From: an uncultured Bilophila sp.
GTDB lineage: Bacteria > Desulfobacterota > Desulfovibrionia > Desulfovibrionales > Desulfovibrionaceae
Reading direction: 5' to 3'
Length of the DNA stretch: 64,000 nucleotides
Assembly: GCA_910585945.1 (NCBI GenBank)
Contig: CAJUHZ010000007.1
Location: forward strand, 36,292-100,291
The notes beneath the pieces are model-generated. The model was not told the origin of the DNA, made no database searches, and saw only the letters and a list, made by a program, of their open reading frames with translations. Every line of letters starts with the position of its first letter. Position 1 is the stretch's first letter. The translations under genes were made by a program, and so were the position numbers. Of this stretch, positions 57,792-64,000 are shown piece by piece.

Positions 57792-58738
57792 AACTACCCT
57801 ACTATCCCGGCTGTTCCGGCCAGGGCTCCTCGGTGGAGTACGAGCGTTCCACGCGCGCGGTGTGCGCGGCGCTTGGCATCACCCTTGAGGAACTTCCCGA
57901 CTGGAGCTGTTGCGGCTCCACGCCGGCCCATGCGTTCGACCATGTGCTGTCGTCCGCGCTCGGGGCGCGCAACCTCTCCATTGCCGCCGCGCGCGGGGCG
58001 GAGCGGGTGGCCACGCCCTGTCCGAGCTGTCTCGCCAACCTGAAGGCAGCCCGCGCCCGCATGGAAAACGAGGAGTTCCGCGGCAAGGTCAACGCCCTGC
58101 TTGACGCGCCCTGTCCGGAAAATCTGCCCGACGCCGTCTCCGTCCTCCAGGTGCTGGTTGAGGACTTCGGGACGGACGCCATTGCGGCGAAAGTGACCAA
58201 AACGCTCGCGGGCGTGAAAATCGCGCCCTACTACGGCTGCCTGATGAGCCGGCCGAGCGATCTCATGCGCTTTGACGACCCGGAAAACCCAATGGCGCTT
58301 GACAACCTGATGAGCGCGCTCGGGGCGGAAGTCGTGCCCTACCCGCTCAAGACCGAATGCTGCGGCGCGGCCATGGGCATCCCCCGGCGGGACATCACGG
58401 CCCGGCTCACCGGCCGGCTTCTGGAAACCGCGCGCGCCCTTGGCGCGGACGCGGTGGTCGTCGCCTGCCCGCTGTGTCACATGAACCTTGACCTGCGTCA
58501 GGAGCAGGCGGCCAAGGCCGCGGGCACGACGTTCAACATGCCGGTGCTCTACTACACCCAGTTCATGGGGCTGGCCCTCGGCCTTTCCTCCGAAGAACTC
58601 GGGCTGGACAAGCTCTGCGTAAGCCCCGCCGGGCTTCTGCAAAAGATTCAGAACGCCAGGGCCGCGGCGGAAGCCAAAGCCGCGTCCGAAGCCGCCAAGG
58701 CCAAGCAGGCGGCAAAGGCTGAGGAGGTTTCGGCATGA
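57788..58738 (+). CDS. hdrB: Heterodisulfide reductase subunit B
   Basis: 316 residues. Two CCG domains hold the cysteines for non-cubane [4Fe-4S] clusters: YPGCSGQGSS with SWCCGSTPAH-like DWSCCGSTPAH, then YYGCLMSRPSD with KTECCGAAMG and CPLCHMNLD. This is the disulfide-reducing active site. The C-terminal 35 residues are an alanine/lysine-rich helix (AAAEAKAASEAAKAKQAAK) beyond the family core. It overlaps hdrC and hdrA by four bases each (ATGA), indicating coupled translation and fixed stoichiometry. Confidence 0.95.
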   Translation: MKLPYYPGCSGQGSSVEYERSTRAVCAALGITLEELPDWSCCGSTPAHAFDHVLSSALGARNLSIAAARGAERVATPCPSCLANLKAARARMENEEFRGKVNALLDAPCPENLPDAVSVLQVLVEDFGTDAIAAKVTKTLAGVKIAPYYGCLMSRPSDLMRFDDPENPMALDNLMSALGAEVVPYPLKTECCGAAMGIPRRDITARLTGRLLETARALGADAVVVACPLCHMNLDLRQEQAAKAAGTTFNMPVLYYTQFMGLALGLSSEELGLDKLCVSPAGLLQKIQNARAAAEAKAASEAAKAKQAAKAEEVSA

Positions 58739-60696
58739 AACTTGGCGTATTCATCTGCCACTGCGGTTCCAACATCGCCGCGACAGTGGACTGCAAGGCC
58801 GTGGCCGACGCCGCCCTGGCCTACCCTGACGTGGTCTACGCCACGGACACCATGTACACCTGTTCAGAACCCGGACAGGAAGAAATCATCGCCGCCATCA
58901 AGGAACACCAGCTTGACGGCGTTGTGGTGGCCTCCTGCACGCCGCGCATGCACGAGCCGACGTTCCGCCGCACCCTGACCCGCGCCGGACTGAACAAGTA
59001 CATGTTTGAAATGGCCAACATCCGCGAACATGTTTCGTGGATCGGCAAGGACAAGGAAGCCAACACCAACAAGGCGGCCGAACTGGTGCGCCTTGCGGTG
59101 GAAAAACTGCGGCGCAACAGCCCGCTCTTTTCCAAATCCTTTGAAGCGACAAAGCGCGTGCTTGTCATCGGCGGCGGCGTGGCCGGCATTCAGGCCGCGC
59201 TCGACTGCGCGGATGCCGGGCTTGACGTGGTGCTCGTCGAACGGGAAAGCCACATCGGCGGCAAAATGGCCAAGCTTGACAAGACGTTCCCCACCGTGGA
59301 CTGTTCAAGCTGCATCCTCGGCCCGAAAATGGTGGACGTGGCCCAGCATCCCAAAATCAAGCTGATCGCCGCGGCGGAAGTGACGAAAGTCGGCGGCTAT
59401 GTCGGCAACTTTACCGTCACCATCAACAAGCGCGCCACGTATGTTGACTGGGACAAATGCACGGGCTGCGGCGCGTGCATGGAAAAATGCCCGGCCAAGA
59501 AAACGCCCGACCGCTTCAACGAGCTTGTCGGCCCGACCACGGCGATCAATATTCCCTTCCCCCAGGCCATTCCCAAGAAGGCGACGATCAATCCGGAGTT
59601 CTGCCGCAAGCTCACCTCGGGCAAGTGCGGCGTCTGCGCCAAGGTGTGCCCCACCGGGGCCATCAACTACGAAATGAAGGACGAGGAAGTGACGGAAACC
59701 GTGGGCGCGATCATCGCGGCCACCGGCTACGACCTCATGGACTGGAAGGTCTACGGCGAATACGGGGCCGGGCGCTACCCCGACGTCATCACCTCCCTCC
59801 AGTACGAACGCCTGATGTCCGCTTCCGGCCCGACGGGCGGGCACATCGTGCGCCCCTCGGACGGCAAGGAGCCGAAGAGCGTCGTGTTCATCCAGTGCGT
59901 CGGCTCGCGCGACCGTTCCATCGATCGCCCGTACTGCTCCGGCTTCTGCTGCATGTACACGGCCAAGCAGGCTGTTTTGACCAAAGACCATATTCCGGAT
60001 TCCCAGTCTTACGTGTTTTACATGGATATCCGCGCTCCGGGCAAGCTCTATGACGAGTTCACCCGCCGCGCCATTGAGGAATACGGCACACAGTATATCC
60101 GCGGCCGCGTTTCAGCCATTCAGCCGGACGGCCTCGGCCAGTACACCGTGCGCGGGGTGGATACCCTGCTCGGGAAACCCGTGGAAGTGAAGGCCGACCT
60201 TGTGGTGCTGGCCGTGGGCATCGAAGGGGCCAAGGGCGCGAACAAGCTGGCGGAAACCCTGCACATCTCCTACGACCACTTCGGCTTCTTCATGGAGTCG
60301 CACGTCAAGCTGCGCCCGGTGGAAACAAACACCGCCGGCGTGTTCCTCGCCGGGGTCTGCCAGGGGCCGAAAGATATCCCCGCCTCTGTGGCTCAGGGCA
60401 GCGCGGCCGGGGCCAAGGCCATCGGCCTGCTCTCCAAGGATCGTCTGGAAAGCGACCCGCAGATCTCCTCCGTCAACATCGCGCGCTGCGTCGGCTGCGG
60501 CAAGTGCGTGAAGGTCTGCCCCTTCCAGGCCATTGTGGAACAGGAAATCAGGGGCGAAATCAAGGCGCAGGTCATTGAGGCCGTGTGCCAGGGCTGCGGG
60601 CTGTGCACCGCCACCTGCCCGCAGGGGGCCATTCAGCTCTCCCACTTCACCGACAACCAGATCCTCGCGGAGGTAGACGCTCTATGTCGGTTCTGA
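58735..60696 (+). CDS. hdrA: Heterodisulfide reductase subunit A (FAD, bifurcating core)
   Basis: 653 residues, the usual length. The N-terminal cysteine-bearing domain (GVFICHCGSNIA) is followed by an FAD Rossmann motif VLVIGGGVAGIQAALD, VDCSSCILGPKM, and four ferredoxin-type blocks: CTGCGACMEKCP, CGVCAKVCP, CVGCGKCVKVCP and CQGCGLCTATCP. FAD here splits electron pairs between a high- and a low-potential path. It overlaps the next gene by 13 bases in another frame. All cluster cysteines look intact. Confidence 0.96.
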   Translation: MKLGVFICHCGSNIAATVDCKAVADAALAYPDVVYATDTMYTCSEPGQEEIIAAIKEHQLDGVVVASCTPRMHEPTFRRTLTRAGLNKYMFEMANIREHVSWIGKDKEANTNKAAELVRLAVEKLRRNSPLFSKSFEATKRVLVIGGGVAGIQAALDCADAGLDVVLVERESHIGGKMAKLDKTFPTVDCSSCILGPKMVDVAQHPKIKLIAAAEVTKVGGYVGNFTVTINKRATYVDWDKCTGCGACMEKCPAKKTPDRFNELVGPTTAINIPFPQAIPKKATINPEFCRKLTSGKCGVCAKVCPTGAINYEMKDEEVTETVGAIIAATGYDLMDWKVYGEYGAGRYPDVITSLQYERLMSASGPTGGHIVRPSDGKEPKSVVFIQCVGSRDRSIDRPYCSGFCCMYTAKQAVLTKDHIPDSQSYVFYMDIRAPGKLYDEFTRRAIEEYGTQYIRGRVSAIQPDGLGQYTVRGVDTLLGKPVEVKADLVVLAVGIEGAKGANKLAETLHISYDHFGFFMESHVKLRPVETNTAGVFLAGVCQGPKDIPASVAQGSAAGAKAIGLLSKDRLESDPQISSVNIARCVGCGKCVKVCPFQAIVEQEIRGEIKAQVIEAVCQGCGLCTATCPQGAIQLSHFTDNQILAEVDALCRF

Positions 60697-62150
60697 CAGG
60701 CAAAGAACTCCGGATCGTGGGCTTCCTCTGCAACTGGTGCTCCTATGGCGGCGCGGATACCGCCGGGGTGGCCCGCTTCACGCAGCCTACCGATCTGCGC
60801 ATCATCCGTGTCCCCTGTTCGGGGCGCGTCAATCCCCTCTTCCCGCTGAAAGCCCTGCTTTCCGGAGCGGACGGGGTGCTCGTTTCCGGTTGTCACCCGA
60901 GGGACTGTCACTATTCCGAAGGCAACTTCTACGCGCGGCGTCGCCTGGAAGTGCTCAAGGAATTTCTGCCCATCGTGGGCATCGACCCCCGGCGCTTTGA
61001 ATACACCTGGGTTTCCGCCTCCGAAGGACAGCGCTGGCAGCAGGTGGTGACGGCCTTTACCGACCGCATCCACAAGCTCGGCCCCGCGCCCCGCTTTGAA
61101 GACGCCAGGCCCATCTACGACCTGCCCGCTCTCACGCCGGCCGCGCCTTTGCGCCCGCTCGGCTGCGGAACCAGCCCGGCCCTGGCCGAACTCAAGGATC
61201 AGATCAAGGCCGCGCTTGAAGCGAAGGAAGTGGAATTCGTCATGGGCTGGCAGATCGGCCACGATCCCCTGCACACCACGCCGCTCTTCATGCGCACGCC
61301 GGAAGATGTGGACAAGCTCGTGTGGGGTCCCCTCAACGTCCACTCTCTGGCGACCTTCCTGCCCCAGCACAAAGGGAAGAAAGTCGGTATCGTGGTCAAG
61401 GGGTGCGACTCCAGGGGCGTTGTCGAACTCTTGCAGGAAAATCTGATCAAGCGCGAGGATGTGGTCATCTTCGGCATGGGCTGCAACGGCACGGTGGATG
61501 TGAACAAGGTGCTCGCCAAACTCGGCGACCCGAGCTGCATTGAAGCGGTGCAGGGCGGCGGCGCGACCCTCAAGGTGACGGCCGACGGCCAGACCGTCGA
61601 TCTGCCCATGTTCGAAATCGCGCAGGACAAATGCCGGGCCTGCACCGTGCCCAACGCCGTGATCCACGATCATTTCGCCGGATCGCCGACGAAAATCCCG
61701 GATGACGCCACGCCCGAACCAGCGGCGATCATGAACTTCCTCGACGGCCTCAGCCTTGAGGAGCGCATGGGCTTCTGGCGTGGGCAGATCGAACGCTGCA
61801 TCCGCTGCTACGCCTGCCGCAACGCCTGCCCCATGTGCGTCTGCCGCGATCACTGCGTGGCCGACAGCCGCGAACCGCACTGGCTGACGCAGGAAGACTC
61901 GCCCACGCAGAAAATGTTCTTCCAGCTCATCCACGCCCTGCACCTGGCCGGGCGCTGCACGGGCTGCGGCGAATGCAACCGCGCCTGTCCCATGGGCATT
62001 CCAGTCGGCGCGCTGAAGATGCAGATTGGCCGCACGGTCAAGAAGCTCTTCGAATACGCGCCCGGCATGGACGAAAACGCTGTGCCGCCGCTGCTCGGTT
62101 TTGAACTGGAAGAAAAGAACATCCACGAACATCATATCGAGGGAGCATAA
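60684..62150 (+). CDS. Fused MvhD-like/iron-sulfur subunit of the Hdr-Flx complex
   Basis: 488 residues. Residues about 10-140 are an MvhD/FlxD domain (VGFLCNWCSYGGADTAGVAR, RVPCSGRVNP, VLVSGCHPRDCHY), the [2Fe-2S]-type electron link to HdrA. Residues about 170-488 look like the FrhB/FdhB-type beta subunit (KKVGIVVKGCDSRGVVELLQ) with two [4Fe-4S] sites, CIRCYACRNACPMCVCRDHC and CTGCGECNRACP. In D. vulgaris FlxD and an iron-sulfur Flx protein are separate as I recall, so this reads as a fusion. Which of FlxB/FlxC the second half equals is uncertain. ATG 60684 has GGAGG upstream. Confidence 0.88.
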   Translation: MSVLTGKELRIVGFLCNWCSYGGADTAGVARFTQPTDLRIIRVPCSGRVNPLFPLKALLSGADGVLVSGCHPRDCHYSEGNFYARRRLEVLKEFLPIVGIDPRRFEYTWVSASEGQRWQQVVTAFTDRIHKLGPAPRFEDARPIYDLPALTPAAPLRPLGCGTSPALAELKDQIKAALEAKEVEFVMGWQIGHDPLHTTPLFMRTPEDVDKLVWGPLNVHSLATFLPQHKGKKVGIVVKGCDSRGVVELLQENLIKREDVVIFGMGCNGTVDVNKVLAKLGDPSCIEAVQGGGATLKVTADGQTVDLPMFEIAQDKCRACTVPNAVIHDHFAGSPTKIPDDATPEPAAIMNFLDGLSLEERMGFWRGQIERCIRCYACRNACPMCVCRDHCVADSREPHWLTQEDSPTQKMFFQLIHALHLAGRCTGCGECNRACPMGIPVGALKMQIGRTVKKLFEYAPGMDENAVPPLLGFELEEKNIHEHHIEGA

Positions 62151-62154
62151 CGCC

Positions 62155-63201
62155 ATGAGCACCACACGATTCCTGTCCGCCGACGGCCTGGCCTCCTGGC
62201 TGGCCGAAGCGGCCGCGTCCCGGCAGGTGCTTGCCCCCCGGAGGGAAGGCAAGGCCGTTGTGTTCCGGCCGCTGGCCCCCGGCGAAACGCCCGTGCTCGC
62301 CCGCACCACAATTTCGCCCAAGGCGGCCGTCTTCCCGCCCTGCGAAACCCTGGTGCGCTATACCGGCGTGAAAGATCCGGAAAACCCGGCCAAAATCACG
62401 CTGAGCCTAGACGATACCCCGAACGCGCCCGAGCAGATTCTGTTTGGCTGCCGTTCGTGCGACGCGCGCGGCTTTCTTGCCCTGGACCAGGCATTTTTGA
62501 AAGGCAAGTTCCAGGATCCGTACTACCGCGCACGGCGGGAAAAACTGCTCATCATCACCCAGACCTGCGACGCGCCGTGCGATTCCTGCTTCTGCCACTG
62601 GACCGGCGGCGGCCCGGCCGATCCCACAGGGTCCGACGTGCTGCTGACCAAGGTTGAAGGCGGGTTTATTCTGGAAGCGGTTTCCGACAAGGGCGAAGCC
62701 TTCCTCACCGCCGAAGCCGGAGCCAAACTGCCCGACGGCGCGGACAAGATGGACGAAGCCCGTGCCAATCGCGAAAAAGCGGCCGCCATGCAGAAGCCCG
62801 CGCCGGATATTTCCGCCGCGGCCAAGCGCCTGGAAGCCCGCTTCAACGATATGGACTTCTGGACCGCCCAGACCGACAAATGCCTGTCCTGCGGGGCCTG
62901 CACCTACATGTGCCCGACCTGTCAGTGCTTCACCATCACTGATGAAGGAGATTCGCTCGGCGGGCGACGCCTGCGCAGTTGGGACAACTGCATGTCCCCC
63001 CTGTTCACACGGGAAGCCAGCGGCCACAACCCCCGCGCCGCCAAGGCCGCCCGCATGCGCAACCGGGTGTCGCACAAGTACTGGTACGCGCCGGGCTACT
63101 CCGAGGGGCGGGTGGCCTGCACAGGTTGCGGCCGTTGCGTCAGACAGTGCCCCGCCTCTCTGGATATCCGCGAGATCGTGCTCAAGGCCATTGAGGAATA
63201 A
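62155..63201 (+). CDS. 4Fe-4S dicluster subunit of the Flx complex (AsrA/HydB-like)
   Basis: 348 residues. An N-terminal FrhB-like domain has ILFGCRSCDARGFLALDQAF and TQTCDAPCDSCFCHWTGGG. Two ferredoxin sites follow, CLSCGACTYMCPTCQCF and CTGCGRCVRQCPASLD. It matches the beta subunits of sulfhydrogenases and anaerobic sulfite reductase A, as Flx iron-sulfur subunits do, and would wire FlxA's flavin to the rest. ATG 62155 follows GAGGGAG; four bases separate it from the previous stop. Confidence 0.88.
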   Translation: MSTTRFLSADGLASWLAEAAASRQVLAPRREGKAVVFRPLAPGETPVLARTTISPKAAVFPPCETLVRYTGVKDPENPAKITLSLDDTPNAPEQILFGCRSCDARGFLALDQAFLKGKFQDPYYRARREKLLIITQTCDAPCDSCFCHWTGGGPADPTGSDVLLTKVEGGFILEAVSDKGEAFLTAEAGAKLPDGADKMDEARANREKAAAMQKPAPDISAAAKRLEARFNDMDFWTAQTDKCLSCGACTYMCPTCQCFTITDEGDSLGGRRLRSWDNCMSPLFTREASGHNPRAAKAARMRNRVSHKYWYAPGYSEGRVACTGCGRCVRQCPASLDIREIVLKAIEE

Positions 63202-63284
63202 TGAGCGCCGCCTCGGCGGCGAAGGGCAACCGGCCCACCGCGTAAAAAAGCGCGGCGGGCGACAGCATAAAGGAGACCGCTCAC

Positions 63285-64000
63285 ATGAGCTGTACCTGCG
63301 GGAACAAAAATCCTTTCCTGCCGGAAGTCGCCACGGTGATCGAAACCGTGCAGGAAACGCATAACATCAAAACCTTCCGCGTCCGCTTCGACGACGAAGA
63401 AAAAATGAAGGCTTTTCATTTCGAGCCGGGCCAGGTAGGCCAGCTCTCCGTCTTCGGCGTGGGCGAATCCACCTTTGTCATCAATTCGCCGCCAACGCGC
63501 ATGGACTACCTCCAGTTTTCCGTGATGCGCGCCGGGGAAGTGACCGCCGCCCTGCACAAGCTGAACGCCGGGGACAAGGTGGGCGTGCGTGCCCCCCTGG
63601 GCAACTGGTTCCCCTACGATCAGTGGAAAGGGAAAAACATTTTCTTCATCGGCGGCGGCATCGGCATGGCCCCCATCCGGACCATCATGCTGTACATGCT
63701 GGACAACCGAAAGGATTATGGCGAAATCAGTCTGCTGTACGGGGCGAAATCTCCGGCGGATCTCTCCTACAAGGAGGAACTGCCCGACTGGACAAGCCGG
63801 CCGGATCTGAAGGCTACCCTGACCATCGACAACCCTGCCGACGGCTGGGAACACAAGGTCGGCCTCATCCCCAATGTGCTGCTGGAACTCGCGCCCAAGC
63901 CGGACAACACCATCGCCGTGCTCTGCGGCCCGCCGATCATGATCAAGTTCACGCTTCAGGCTCTGGTCAAGCTCGGCTTCCCGGACGAGCAGATCTACAC
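63285..64000 (+). CDS. flxA: FlxA: FAD/NAD(P)H-binding oxidoreductase subunit (3' end cut by window edge)
   Basis: 239 codons are visible. N-terminal CTCGNKNPFLPEVATV; an FAD-binding beta-barrel with FHFEPGQVGQLSVFG and FVINSPPT (RxYS-like site altered to NSPP); then a nucleotide-binding domain with FFIGGGIGMAPIRTIM, LLYGAKSPADLSYKEEL and VLCGPPIMIKF. It follows the ferredoxin-NADP+ reductase/sulfhydrogenase gamma pattern and should exchange electrons with NAD(P)H. ATG follows AAAGGAG. The 83-base gap before it contains GCCGCC-TC-GGCGGC and CCGCG/CGCGG hairpins, which may tune its level. The C-terminal [2Fe-2S] cysteines lie beyond the window. Confidence 0.92.
   Translation, partial: MSCTCGNKNPFLPEVATVIETVQETHNIKTFRVRFDDEEKMKAFHFEPGQVGQLSVFGVGESTFVINSPPTRMDYLQFSVMRAGEVTAALHKLNAGDKVGVRAPLGNWFPYDQWKGKNIFFIGGGIGMAPIRTIMLYMLDNRKDYGEISLLYGAKSPADLSYKEELPDWTSRPDLKATLTIDNPADGWEHKVGLIPNVLLELAPKPDNTIAVLCGPPIMIKFTLQALVKLGFPDEQIY

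Noticed and set aside
60633..62321. 562-codon minus-strand frame
   Set aside because: Antisense to the Hdr-Flx fusion subunit, whose cysteine motifs are intact on the plus strand.

Overview
The window looks like the chromosome of a sulfate-reducing or related anaerobic delta-proteobacterium of the Desulfovibrionaceae. This is inferred from the HdrCBA-Flx electron-bifurcation operon at the right end, the TRAP transporter content, a PglB/STT3-type oligosaccharyltransferase, a BamA with an extra N-terminal TolB-like domain, and high-GC coding throughout. No tRNA, rRNA, CRISPR array or insertion sequence was recognised.

Layout. 1-5500: a LacI-family regulator (cut by the window edge) diverges from a TRAP operon with two tandem paralogous periplasmic binding proteins, then DctQ and DctM. 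Matching LacI-type operator half-sites lie before both transcription units. 5600-9420 (minus): miaA, coaD, rsmD and an MBL/beta-CASP nuclease as one overlapping cluster. 9600-18135 (plus): a LOG-family protein, an MprF-like flippase-only membrane protein, a receiver-TPR protein, dut, an argD-like aminotransferase, a YhcH-like protein and a phosphoethanolamine transferase. 18668-30399 (plus): ffh, rpsP, khpA and rimM (without trmD and rplS), lysS, lolC/E, lolD, bamA and a Tat/Sec-type amidase with an AMIN domain. 30501-40694: a second degenerate receiver-TPR protein, a bacterial PFKFB-like bifunctional enzyme, a secreted phosphodiester-glycosidase-domain protein, an orphan TRAP DctQ, rlmN, a CCA-transferase-like HD protein with a degenerate catalytic head, rdgB and rimO. 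41159-51530: a small TraR/DksA zinc-finger protein, the oligosaccharyltransferase, a class II UvrA-like ABC protein, a 942-residue acidic repeat/coiled-coil protein, mltA and a YbgC-like thioesterase.

The accessory region is 51648-56600. It holds an XRE regulator, a WYL regulator facing two similar 22-bp dyads, three tiny ORFs (54, 9 and 62 codons), and then a strikingly AT-rich stretch. That stretch carries a 518-residue protein with a possible PD-(D/E)xK-like head and a glycine-zipper membrane region, a YaaW-like (UPF0174) protein and a 40-residue hydrophobic peptide. The 518-residue gene is preceded by eight AAG triplets. This is the best candidate in the window for an undescribed, horizontally acquired, possibly defensive system.

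From 57219 to the right edge runs hdrC-hdrB-hdrA, a fused MvhD/iron-sulfur subunit, a second iron-sulfur subunit and flxA. Together these would form a cytoplasmic flavin-based bifurcating complex that links NAD(P)H, ferredoxin and a DsrC-type disulfide.

Intergenic DNA carries at least one clear dispersed palindromic repeat family (R1, five copies) and a looser second one (R2). R1 probably acts at transcript ends. All functional statements rest on motif recognition by eye; no database search was run.
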